Below, piece by piece: positions 11,601-22,863 of a stretch of 64,000 nucleotides of DNA. Position numbers and translations under genes: made by a program. The notes under the pieces were generated by a model, which saw only the letters and a program-made list of their open reading frames with translations, searched no databases and was not told where the DNA came from. Positions within the stretch are counted from its first letter, which is position 1. Each line of letters opens with the position of its first letter. The stretch comes from Holacanthus passer (Eukaryota > Chordata > Actinopteri > Pomacanthidae): assembly GCA_025331565.1 (NCBI GenBank), contig JAFREQ010000039.1, positions 2,666,001 through 2,730,000 on the forward strand, written 5' to 3'.

Positions 11601-14600
11601 ATGGCTGTCTTAACCTTTATCCTACCTTTCCTTTGTCATGGCACCTTGGTGGGCTGAAAAAGAACTTGATGAAAAGCTGCCTCCATGTGAATCACATCTT
11701 TCTCACATAATTATGTGAAATGTTGAAAAAATCTATTTCATATAATTAGGGGTGACCATATTTAATCAGCTTGTCAGTTATGTTTAGGTGTCAGGACCAA
11801 ATCTCAATACATTGGATTAGAGCTGAAACTATAAATCGAGTAGACAGAAAATTAATCAACAACAATTTTGGTAATTCTTCTGAATAGGGGAAGTTGTGAT
11901 GAGGATTTTTTTGGTGTTTCGATTAACTTTTAGTTTATGTTTGATGTTAGAAGAGAATTGACACAACACAAAGTGCAGCCATTACTAATAACTGCATTCC
12001 ATTTATATTTGGCTGTTTTATGGAACTGGTTACTGGGAGTGGAGCCCTCACTAATATGTTATTAGGTGCACCTGTGCTTTCCCTGCTATGATCATTCACA
12101 TGGCTAAATGATCTCAGAACTAGTTGGTTTATCAGCTAAGAGTTTGTCCTGTCTTCCAGGTACTGGGTCTGAAGTTGCCCAACATGTTGGGCCGAGCTGA
12201 GAAACTCACCTTCCAGTTCTCCTATGGAACCAAGGAGACATCATATGGCCTGTCCTTCTTCAAGCCCCAGCCCGGACACTTCGAACGCAAGTATGTCAGT
12301 GACATCCTAAGATCCCAAGACCAGCTGCTGCCATCCAGTCTTTCTTAAGCATTTGCACAGTAGGGGTGTGCTATATCATATCATTCACAATAATACCGGT
12401 TTAATTTTTAAAATTATTCAAGAAAGCGCATCCTGACAACATAAAGTGAGTGAAGACTGCTGACTCTCATATCTTACCAGTGTTAGCTTGAGTGCACCAC
12501 CAAAGCAGAGTTTTCTTGAGTTCTGCTTTTTCAGACCTGATGTCCTCTGTTTCAGCCTCACCCTCAACATGTACAAAGTCACCGGCCAGTTCCCATGGAG
12601 CTCCTTAAAAGAGACTGACAGAGGCATGTCTGCAGAAGTCAATGTAAGAGGCTATGTGTGTGTGTGAGTGAGTGAGAGAGTTATTTTAACTAGATACAGA
12701 GTGAGCAATCGTGAACTAGAGACCAGAGATACACTTCCACCATATGTGTGTGTAAAAATCTCTAAAGCTGTTCGAGATCAATGTAAGAAAATCTGTGTAA
12801 TGCATGAAATCTAATATATGGAGGTTCTTGACCTCACTGTTTATGTACAATCACATGGGATATAATCTTATATAATATTTAATATAATAATATAATATAT
12901 AATATTTGCTTGCTTTTGCTTTGGAAGTGGTTGGTGGGTTTACTCTTGAACTGAAGTTCTCCATCTTATGCTCCTGCAGTTTCCTCTCGGGATGACCAAC
13001 CACACGTTGAAGTGGGAGGGTGTATGGCGGGAGCTGGGCTGCCTGGCACGCAGTGCTTCCTTCGCCGTGCGCGAGGAGAGTGGACACTCATTGAAATCTG
13101 CCCTCTCGGTACATCCCAGAGCCTTTTTCTACCTCCTAGTACACCCAACATTTCTGATTGTTTTGTTTTTTTGCTTTTATTATATGTTATTTAGTCTCTT
13201 TGAACGCATGCTTTCAATGTATATAATTTTTAGGAAAGGTTTGTGAGGGTTATTAAACCGTTTTGTCCAATGCACCAGTTCAATAGAACTCATGTTTTGT
13301 TTGATTGCAGCACACTGTGTCAATCGATTCAAGGAATTCTGCCATTTTCCCCAGCAGAGGTGCCTTACTGCGGATCAACCAGGTAAGTGTGCACGTGTGT
13401 CCATATAAATGCCTCACTTAACGAATCAGCGATATTTTCATATATGCATCATATACATCTCCCCAAGTCCACATGAAGCACCACACCCAGATCCACAAAC
13501 ACTAGAACATACACACCAACAACACTGCACAGTGCATCAGGAATTTTCACAGATGCCCTACATTCCCCTATTAAGAGCCATAACTCACCAAAAACCTGTC
13601 TTTCATGATGTTTAAAAGTAGGTGTGTTTCTGCTTCTGACCAGAAATGTGGGCTTTTCTTTTGTGTATGCATCTCTACCCCACTTTTGCAAACAGTTGGC
13701 TAGTTGGTTTGTTTGAAATGCATAGCTGATTGTAAATACGTATACATGTCTAAAGAATGCTCCTCAAACCTGAATAATATCAGCTTATCCCACATGTCTT
13801 AATCAGAGAATGGTACATTCAGACAGAAAACAAACAGAATATGCTGTTTACATGATCTGTATCAAAGTCGGAATATTGTCATATTCGGAATAATAGTGGA
13901 AAATTGATGTGAATCCAAATGTCTGATTGATGTAATATCTTACATCTTACATTCTTCCAAGCTCACTGTTGATGTTTTGAAACTCAACACAGCTTTGAAA
14001 CCTCAATGACGGCAATAGCAAAAGTAATAATAAAATGAGATGTTGTAATTTTGTGTTGTTTCTCTACCAACAGAGACATTTTATCCATCAGTCTCTCCAG
14101 ACAACTACCTGTATTCCTCCTGTTTTGTCCAGTTTCACAGAGATGTTATTGAGGTGTGTATTTTCCCTGCAGGAACTGGCTGGTTACACAGGAGGAGACG
14201 CCAGCTTTTTGAAAGAGGATTTTGAGCTGCAGTTCAACAGACGGCTCTTCTGGGACTCCGTAAGATAGAAGTCATTCCAAATTTGTTTCTAATAGATTTT
14301 GGGTTGTTGATTTGGTGTATTGTTTGTTCTTAGAGAACACATAAACAGGCCCTGTGGACATTTATTGCAATGCTTCAAGCCTCCTTTCAAACTTTGCTAT
14401 CAAAAACAAGTGATTGTAGAATTATCTGTATTTGTAGTGGTGTTGCATTAAAGAGCCACCAGTGGGCAATAAAGCAGCACCAAAGTAGTTAAAAAGAAAC
14501 AGCTTCATTTACTTTTTTGCCCTTGTCTGTTTCACTGAGTACTCTTTCTGCAAGGTTTTGTCTGTGTGTGTGTGTGTGTGTAAAGGGAACATTTTGTGTC

Positions 14601-17600
14601 CTCTCAGGTCCTGTCTGCCTCTCTGTGGGGTGGGATGCTTTATCCCTTGGGAGGACAGCCATCCTGCATTGCTGACAGGTACATCAGATTAATCCAAGAG
14701 CTCAACATCACTCCCTTAATGTATCACTTAACATATCACTCCCTCTTTGAATAAAGTTCAGTTGTTTTTATCAAGGGATTTCTCTCAAAATGCTAAACAT
14801 CCATCAAAGTATGTTTTTTTTGTGTTTGTTGTTTAAGTGTTATTTTTGCTTTTGTGCTATTAATAAGTGGATGATTTAATGATGGTTATGCATTTTGTCC
14901 AGGTTCTACCTTGGAGGTCCCACCAGTGTGCGAGGGTTTGGGATGTACAGCATCGGACCACAGAGTGAAGGTATGGACTTGAATATGAAAAAGTTTCTTT
15001 CTAGCTTTCTTATTTAATTTAGTATGTTAATGGAGTTAAAATAGTAAGGATTGTGAGCAATGATCTGCTGTTCCTTAAATTAAGACTTTCACTGTCTATG
15101 TGAGGCCAGTTAAAGGAAACAATCGTGCTTATAAATGTGGACATCCTGGTTGCATAGCAGTTAAGACACCATATTAACACAGTGTCCATGTCCACAGAAA
15201 CCATTGTTGCATGTCATGCTGTTTGCTGTCTGTATCCACACTGTCACTATCTAATAAAACAAAATGCAAATCCTAATCTTAGATAAAAGTACATGAATGA
15301 ACAGACTGTATCAAACATACAGATAAGTGAGTATAATAAAAGCCACTACACAGAGGGATTTTTATTACATAGAACAGGTGTGCATGTGTCCCATTAAGTC
15401 ATTCAGCTGATCTTCCTTTAATTCTCTGTGTGTTCCAGGTGACTATCTGGGTGGAGAGGCCTACTGGGCAGGTGGTGTGCACCTCTACACTCCTCTGCCC
15501 TTCAGACCAGGCAAGGGCGGCTTCGGAGACCTGTTTAGAACACACTTCTTCCTCAACGCGGGCAACCTCTGCAACCTCAACTATGGTGGGTGGACTGAAG
15601 ATTTTGACTGATAGTGACGCCACAAAATTTCAGAATTTCTTGGGAAAGTCATTATATATATTACAATAAAATATATACAAAATATAATTAGAAAGTCTCA
15701 GCAAGGAGTCTGTATCAGGAAAGCTTTCAGCATTTCAGTGTCTGAGGTTGCTTGTGACATGGTGAGTGTTATGTGTGCAGGTGATGGTCCCCAGGCGCAC
15801 CTTCAGAAGCTAGCTGAGTGTATTCGCTGGTCGTACGGAGCAGGCATCGTGCTGCGGCTCGGGAACATCGCCCGACTGGAGCTCAACTACTGTGTGCCCA
15901 TGGGAGTTCAGAGTGGAGACAGGTAGACTACTATGCACTTACACTCACCAACGTTTTTTTTTTTGTTACTGACTTCCACAAAAAGACGAGGACATGTTAG
16001 ATGAAACAGATGGGGTTGGACCAGTTTTCACTCATTTTGTCATCATCCTGTACATCCAAATGAGAAATGAGCATGTGTTAAACTGGTCTGACAATAACTG
16101 AACAGAAAAAACAAGACTAATAATTCAATGCTTCTCTTTAAAAGCCAGTGCCATTAGGTGCTTTGCATCTAAAATACGTCTTTGCTGCCGTAAACAGTAA
16201 GGTTAATTTGAAGATGAAAAAAATCTGGTGGTCTGGAGTTAGGAAGAAGTCAGCTGACCAGACCTCTGTAGACCGCTCCTGATTTCTGCTTAAGGCTCAT
16301 AAGATAAGATAAACCTAAGATAAGATAAACCTTTATTCGTCCCACAGTGGGGAAATTTGCAATGGCTTGATTGTGGCGAAATTAGCTACTACAAGCATAA
16401 CACACTTCAATCTTTGACCAAACAGTTGGTGATCAAGTGCATCGTGTGTAATGTAGGCACCAGGTTTTAACAAGGAAGAAGAATGCATGGAATGAAAAAG
16501 ACTGTTCTGGTTCTGCTGTATCAATCTGTCCCTGAGTCTTTTAGTGTTATAGGAGAATAATGCTAAATCAGTCAATACTTTCAAAACTTTTAATACTTAA
16601 TTTAAACCTCTGATTGCTATATATAGCCCTGTGTAATACACTGCTCAAAAAAATAAAGGGAACGCTTAAATAACACAATGTAACTCCAAGTCAATCACAC
16701 TTCTGTGAAATCAACCTGTCCAGTTAGGAAGCAACACTGATTGGGAATCAATTTCACCTGCTGTTGTGCAAATGGAACAGACAACAGGTGGAAATGAGAG
16801 GCAATTAGCAAAACAACCCCTATAAAGGAGAGGTTCTGCAGGTGGTGACCACAGACCATTTCTCTGTTCTCATCCTTTCTGGCAGATTTTTTTGGTCACT
16901 TTTGCAATTTGTCAGTGCTCTCATCCCTAGTGGTAGCATGAGGCGGTGTCTACAACCTACAGAAGTTGCTCAGGTAGTGCAAGCTCATCAAGGATAGCAC
17001 ATCAATGTGAGCTGTGGCAAGAAGCTTTGCTGTGTCTGTCAGCACAGAGTCCAGAGCATGGAGGAGATATCAGGAGACAGGCCAGTACACCAAGAGACGT
17101 GGAGGGGACCATAGGAGGGCAACAACCCAGCAGCAGGACCGCTACTTGCTCCTTTGTGCAAGGAGGAACAGGAGGAGCACTGCCAGAGCCCTGCAAAATG
17201 ACCTCCAGCAGGCCACTAATGTGCATGTTTCTACTCAAACTGTCAGAAACAGACTCCATGAGGGTGGTATGAGGGCCCGACATCCACAAGTGGGGCCTGT
17301 GCTTACAGCCTAACACCGTGCCAAGAATGGCAGATTCGCCATTGGCACCCTGTGCTCTTCATGGATGAGAGCAGGTTCACACTGAGCATATGTGACAGAC
17401 GTGACAGAGTCTGGAGACGCCATGGAGAACGTTCTGCTGCCTGCAACATCCTCCAGCATGACCAGTTTAGTGGTGGGTCAGTAATGGTGTGGGGAGGCAT
17501 TTCTTTGGAGGGCCTCCATGTGCTAGCCAGAGGTACCCTGACTGCCTTAGGTACTGGGATGAGATCCTCAGACTCATTGTGAGACCATATGCTGGTGCAG

Positions 17601-18245
17601 TGTGCCCTGGGTTCCTTCTGATGCATGGCAATGCTAGGCCTCATGTGGCTGGAGTGTGTCAGCAGTTCCTGCATGATGAAGGCATTGATGCTATGGACTG
17701 GCCTGCCCGTTCCCCAGACCTGAATCCAATCGAGCACATCTGGGACATCATGTCTCTTTCCATCCACCAACGCCACGTTGCACCACAGACTGTCCAGGAG
17801 TTGACTGATGCTTTAATCCAGGTCTGGGAGGAGATCCCTCAGGAGAACATCCGCCGCCTCATCAGGAGCATGGCCAGGTGTTGTAGGGAGGTCATACAGG
17901 CACGTGGAGGCCACATACACTACTGAGCCTCATTTTGACTTGTCTTGAGGAATTTCCACTGAAGTTGGATCAGCCTGTGATGTGATTTTTCACTTATATT
18001 TTGAGTATGATTCCAAATCCAGACCTCTGTGGGATAATAATTTTGATGTTATTTTGTTCTCAATGCCTTCCACTATGTAATGAATAAAGATTTTCAACTG
18101 GAATATTTCATTCATTGAGATCTAGGATGTGTTATTTGAGCAGTGTATAAGGAATTGTCTGACAGTAGTTCCTAACTTCTTTCTCCTCTCTTCTCATAGG
18201 ATATGTGACGGTGTCCAGTTTGGAGCAGGAATCCGCTTCCTGTAA
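8671..18245 (+). CDS. samm50: SAMM50, sorting and assembly machinery component 50
   Basis: Fifteen coding exons: 8671-8691, 9614-9727, 10439-10540, 10679-10766, 11119-11225, 12160-12290, 12556-12643, 12980-13108, 13311-13382, 14173-14259, 14608-14678, 14903-14970, 15439-15585, 15781-15922, 18200-18245. They sum to 1413 nt, 470 codons plus stop, against 469 residues in human as I recall. All introns are GT-AG and every phase joins cleanly. The protein opens MGTVHAK; a POTRA domain covers roughly residues 45-125 (VVVQHVNIQGLGRTKEDLLG begins it); and an Omp85-type C-terminal beta-barrel runs from about 150 to 470. It includes GYTGGDASF, FYLGGPTSVRGF and the terminal strand VQFGAGIRFL. SAMM50 is the barrel core of the mitochondrial outer-membrane SAM complex, which folds Tom40 and VDAC, and it contacts MICOS. 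The first exon is only 7 codons. Intron 14 holds a Tc1-like transposon. No inactivating change is seen. Confidence 0.98.
10966..11016 (+). repeat. LINE/SINE 3'-tail fragment (samm50 intron 4)
   Basis: The segment from GTGAATTTCCCCACTGTGGG through 'atgaataaaggtatatcttatcttg' matches, from memory, the 3' tail of a very common fish retroelement. A second copy in opposite orientation lies at 16298-16366. Confidence 0.55.
16298..16366 (-). repeat. LINE/SINE 3'-tail fragment, inverted (samm50 intron 14)
   Basis: It reads 'aagataagataaaccttta..tcccacagtggggaaatt', the reverse complement of the tail seen at 10966-11016, with the AAGATAAGAT-type end partly duplicated. It lies about 270 bp left of the Tc1-like transposon. 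Confidence 0.55.
16639..18145 (+). mobile_element. Tc1/mariner-like transposon in samm50 intron 14
   Basis: About 1.5 kb long and flanked by TA on both sides (16637-16638 and 18146-18147), the Tc1/mariner target duplication. The left end starts CACTGCTCAAAAAAATAAAG, and the right end on the minus strand starts CACTGCTCAAATAACACATC. The inner left end also carries AAATAACACA. A decayed transposase gene in the same orientation fills the middle. The copy sits between samm50 exons 14 and 15, so the host gene splices around it. It is inactive by sequence. Confidence 0.95.
16938..17926 (+). pseudogene. Decayed Tc1-like transposase
   Basis: Transposase segments fall in different frames. An ATG at 16938 runs into a stop near 16995; another frame from about 17014 (SFAVSVSTESRAW..., HTH region) stops near 17313; 17352-17582 carries MDESRFTL and GGSVMVWGG; and 17489-17926 carries the C-terminal half. 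The DD34E triad can be located. The first Asp is at 17364-17366 (MDESRF). The second position at 17627-17629 reads GGC (Gly, in HGNARPHV) where family members have Asp. The Glu is at 17732-17734 (NPIEHIW), 34 residues later. Frameshifts, stops and the lost catalytic Asp each make it non-functional. Confidence 0.93.
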
Positions 18246-19153
18246 CATCATCACTCCACTGCCCTAAGTGCTCCAGCAGAGGCTAGGATGTGAAAAGAAG
18301 GAACGTCTTGGTGTTTGTCAACTGTTGATGTGGAGTGTGTAACACTAGCATGGGTCATATGTCCTGGGGAAACGTGCCTGAGCCCCCAAACCCTCCTTTG
18401 ATGTGCACCGGTTAAGGCTTTTGAACAACAAAGTGCCAGTGCTGGGCCAAACAGCTAGTGAAACTTTTTACAGCACAAACTGAGCAGGCTTTCACTGATT
18501 TGAGAGACGAAGGTAACCAGATATAAGATTTCTTTAGTAGCAACCACAAGACATGACGCCAGCTATGGCAAAAATACAATCAATGATGATGGTGAATCTG
18601 AAATTCCAACAACATATCAGTGTTTATTCTCTTCTAGAAGACTTTTGAATTATAGTATTGCTTTTAATTTGAGCGACTGTTCCTCTTGCCTTGGTTTGAA
18701 TTCTCCAGCACTGGCACCTTGTCTGTGGAAAAGTTAGCTACTAGTGATTTCACCGACTGTGTTTCCTGTGGTGACACAAAGTAACTTATTTTCCAGAATA
18801 TTGTTCCCTGTTTGCCTTCTAGGACTGCTTCTTATCCAGGAGCATGACTTGTTAATAATTTTGTTTCAGAGTTAACTGTACACCACGCACTCTTCTGACC
18901 TGATGAGTTTTCATCGAGTTGTACTGTGTGATTGATTGTGATGGCAGCCAGGGAATGAACCAAGAGAAATCAGCTCTTTTTAATCGGGGGGTGTTCAAAG
19001 GGAATCGGCCCTCATGCCAAAGCACTTAAAGCAAACATTGATGTGAAGAATGGCGGGTAGATCTCTTGGACCAGCAGCCAAGGTGGGAAGTGCTCTTACC
19101 GTTAGTCCTCTTTTTGATGTTGTTGAAGCTATTCACAAATAAATCACAATAAA
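18246..19153 (+). terminator. samm50: samm50 3' UTR with polyadenylation signals
   Basis: Sequence after the samm50 stop codon runs to two AATAAA hexamers, at 19138-19143 and 19148-19153. These are the first plausible poly(A) signals and give a 3' UTR of roughly 0.9 kb. The cleavage site is inferred. Confidence 0.6.
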
Positions 19154-21182
19154 TCACAGCTGCTCCCCTGGTTTCTCTTTGCATCCTTTGTGGTCTCTCA
19201 TTCAATATTCAATGATCAAATGGGAAAAATGTAGGTGCAGGTATCGATTCTGGATATTGTGCACTGTGATGATGCGTTCGTATGATATTTGTTAGTGTGT
19301 AATGTTTCTCGCCTTTAAAGTGAGGTATTGTGCAATAAGGCTGTCTTTTTTTTAGGGCTAATCTTGATGAAGTGTATAACATTTTGAACCACAACCCTTG
19401 CTTCTGTGGAAAAGTTCAGAACTTTCATTTGTAGCAGCCAGTGATATCAGCAAAGCAGTGTTGCAACAGGAGCATTATAATTTGATTTATGAATAGTTTT
19501 ATTACATTATGTAATAAAGGGGTGCCCAGTGAGTGGAATAAATGTAACAGTACTAGCCAGGACGTTATCGGGTCTGACCTGGGTGAGAGGGGGCAGTAAA
19601 GCTGAGTGCACTGTCCTTTCCAGATGACATGAATAAGTGTGTGTGTCACTGCCCTGCCCCCCTGCAGGCTGTGAGCTGACTGTATGAAACTTTGCTCCTC
19701 AGGAACCTGTGCAGGGCAGTTGAGTGTGGATGGTACCAGATGTGTGTTTGATCAGAGCCTGTTCTGTGTGGGAATGTGGGCAGATGTACAGCAGGTGAAT
19801 GCTGCAAAGAGCTGGATCTATGCTAGTATAGTGAAACTGGGATAAAATTACTTAGAAGTTTATCTTTAAACTGAAAAAAGTTCTGAACACTGTGTACCTT
19901 TTTAAAGACTAATGAACCTTAGGTCTTTAGAATTGGTTAACCATTAATATTGTTTATTAATCTCAATGGAATATTTATGGGGGCACTGAGAAAGCAAAGC
20001 AAGTTGAGTTACTTGAATGAGCCTCTGATGAGTAGAAGTCCATCTGAGTGTCATATGAATGCATACTTCAATGGAAAAGACAATACAACTCAAGGAAATC
20101 TGACCTTTTGTACAAAGGGGTTAAGTTAGTCAAAGCCATAAATTGGCTTAATCTTAAATTGAAACCATTAGTTGATTCAGACAGTTCACAGACAATTAAT
20201 TGGCAACTATTTAGATACACTGATACATATTTTGAACTTATCATGGTTCCAGTCCAACATATGTGAAGACTTTCTGCTTTTCCTTTTAATTATTCTAATA
20301 ATCTAAATATATTTGAATAATTTTGAGGTTTGGACTATTGATTGAACAAAACAGGCATTGTTAAAGTGTCACTTTGGGCTCCAGGTAATCAAAACAACAT
20401 TTCTCACTATTTTCAGAATTTTCACAAACTAAACAATCAATGAATGGAGAAAAAATCAGCATATTAATCCAAAATGAAAATCTGTCTTATAGAAAACAGT
20501 TGAAATGAGCTCCACCTCAACCAACTACAACAGTAAAATCCTGTCTGTACATTAATGCATGAGTAATAATAATCAAATAATATATAATAGTATAACAGTC
20601 ATAGGGCGCATGTTTCTGTTATTGAATACCTTAAGTACATTTTCCTGATTACACTTACATGCTTTTACTTTAATAATATTTTAATTACAGGATGTTTACC
20701 TGTAATAGAGCATTTTTACAATGTGGTATTAGTATTTAAGTACTTAAATAAAGGCTCTGAATCCTTCCTCCACCGCTGCTCATGCTGGGCTACTTTGTTT
20801 AGCAAACATTGGATCGTATGTTGCATAGTCAGATTTATGGTAAATAAAGATGACTTTGCTTTACAAGTTTATCTTTTCCCCCCCAAAATGGTTGCAGAAA
20901 TGGCCTGTACATTGCTGTAACTAATTTCAGCATGATATCTGAGTCAAGTCAACCTTTAGTCCTTAACGTTACAAAATGCGGGTTGGTACCGTGCCAGCCT
21001 ACTAACAACTACTTTGTGGTTAAACTTTGTGCATTGTATGACTCATGGTTTATACCCACATGGCCTTTGGTTTCTGGCATGGGCCATCAAACATCTACAG
21101 GAAGGTTACAGGCTAATTTAGCATCATGTATTAGACCACAGTGTGAGAACAGCACAGCACAAAAAATATGCACTATAATATA
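19154..21182. other. samm50-aldh1l2 intergenic region, left part
   Basis: AT-rich DNA with no exon-like frame and no repeat I can name confidently. This interval separates the presumed 22q13-type genes from the 12q23-type genes. Confidence 0.6.
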
Positions 21183-22002
21183 CACTCACCGGCCACTTTA
21201 TTAGGTACGCCTGTTCAGCTGCTTGTAAACGCAAATATCTAATCAGCCAATCACATGGCAGTGACTCAGTGCTTTTAGGCATGTAGACATGGCTAAAATG
21301 ACCTGCTGAAGTTGAAGCCGAGCATCAGAATGTGGAAGGTGATTTAAGTGACTTTGAGCGTGGCATGGTCGCTGATGCCAGACAGGCTGGTCTGAGTGTT
21401 TCAGAAACTGCTGATCTACTGGGAGTTTCATGCACAAGCATCTCTTGGGTTTACAGAGAATGGTCCGAAAAAGAGAAAATATGAGTGGCAGTTCTCTGGG
21501 TTTAAATGCCTTATTGATGCCAGAGGTCAGAGGAGAATGGCCAGACAGATAGAAAGCCAACAGTAGCTCAAATAACCACTCGTTACAACCAAGGCATGCA
21601 GAAGATCATCTCTGAACACACAACATGTGGAACCTTGAAGCAGATGGGCTCCAGCAGCAGAAGGCCACACCGGGTGCCACTCCTGTCAGCTAAGAACAGG
21701 ACACTGAGGCTACAATTCACACAGGCTCACCACAATTGGACAATAGAAGATTGGGAAAATGTTGCCTGGTCTGATGAGTCTCGATTTCTGCTGCAACATT
21801 CAGATGGTAGGGTCAGAATTTGACATAAACAACATGAAAGCATGGATCCATTCAGCCTTGTATCAGTGGTTCAGGCTGCTAGTGGTGGTGTAATGGTGTG
21901 GGGGATATTTTACTTAGTAACAACTGAGCATCGTTTAAACACCACAGCTATACCTGAGTATTGCTGCTGACCATGTCCATCACTTTTAGTGGCCGGTGAG
22001 TG
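21183..22002 (+). mobile_element. Internally deleted Tc1-like transposon
   Basis: It starts CACTCACCGGCCACTTTATT and ends with the inverse AGTGGCCGGTGAGTG, with TA at both flanks (21181-21182, 22003-22004). The first part encodes decayed transposase, for example VAWSDESRFLLQHSDGRVRI at about 21764-21823. The catalytic C-terminal half and most of the inner right terminus are missing: sequence jumps from 'gctgaccatgtccatc' almost straight to the right end. At 820 bp it is about half the length expected for a full Tc1 copy and cannot encode active transposase. Confidence 0.92.
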
Positions 22003-22022
22003 TAGATGTTAATTTGTGTTTG

Positions 22023-22438
22023 TTTAGAATAAAAACAATGCAGACATCAAATGGTATACATGACTGTAATACATAATAATCACGAGCGCTACTCATATTA
22101 GGCTTATAGCTAATTTTTTTTTATCATGTTTGCAACTTTGTTTAGCTACCGTTAGCAAACAATGGCTAGTGGCTACCACCTGGGTTTAGCTATAAAAATT
22201 ATGATTAGCTTTATTATATGTAAAAAAAATATGTTTCAGTTTAGAACAAAAACAATAGTTATCCAATGGTATACGTCACCAAAATGCAAAATGTCCAAAA
22301 TCACAAGTTCTACTCATATTAGACTTATAGTTATTTATTAGCATGTTAGCAACTGTGTTTAGCTTCCGTTAGTAAACAATGGCGAGTGGCTACCACCTGG
22401 GTACTAGCTATAAACATTATTAGCTTTATTGCATCTAA
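22023..22438 (+). repeat. Diverged tandem duplication, two ~200-bp units
   Basis: Unit 1 (about 22023-22222) and unit 2 (about 22240-22438) share order and sequence. Shared blocks include TTTAGAA.AAAAACAAT, CAAATGGTATAC / CCAATGGTATAC, TACTCATATTAG.CTTATAG, GTTAG.AAACAATGG, and GTGGCTACCACCTGGGT followed by AGCTATAAA. It starts about 20 bp after the right end of the Tc1-like element and ends about 130 bp before the CpG-rich aldh1l2 promoter. Confidence 0.85.
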
Positions 22439-22564
22439 AAGTGGCCTTGCTTAAGTAGCTGTTCTAAATTATATATGAATGACCTTTTTTTTTTAAGATA
22501 AATATCTTTTTTTTCAATGCTTGATGCTAATTGTTACATACAAGTTGGCAATGCTATTAATTTC

Positions 22565-22863
22565 TCGCCACAGCGAGAATCGCATTTCAGGAATTCCCAC
22601 GCGGGATGCGCGCTCGAGGAAGTAGTACGCACCTCGTGAGCGCGTACGCACGGCGTCGCGCAGTACGTCATCAGCGCTGCTGTCGGGGTATAAGCAAGCT
22701 GTGTGGAGCCCGGACCGCGGCCACTCCTCTACTCACTGACACACACGCAGAGGCAGGTGTGTGTGGCCAGCAGGGCTCATACCTCAGCAGCGGCTCGGAC
22801 CAAATCCTGCAGCGTTTGGATTTATTCTTACTTCATTTTTTATAAACACAAAAAAGCGTCATC
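22565..22863 (+). promoter_or_regulatory. aldh1l2: aldh1l2 promoter and 5' UTR
   Basis: A sharply CpG-rich stretch (about 22567-22735) stands out from AT-rich surroundings. It holds a CRE/ATF-like motif TACGTCATCA (22664-22673; minus strand TGATGACGTA) and a TATA-like TATAAG (22689-22694), which would place transcription start near 22715-22725. No ATG occurs between that point and the coding start at 22864. Mammalian ALDH1L2 is reported as an ATF4 target, so the CRE/ATF-like motif is a plausible control site, but that is inference. Confidence 0.6.

Noticed and set aside
17303..17776. 157-codon minus-strand frame
   Set aside because: Antisense shadow of the decayed Tc1-like transposase.
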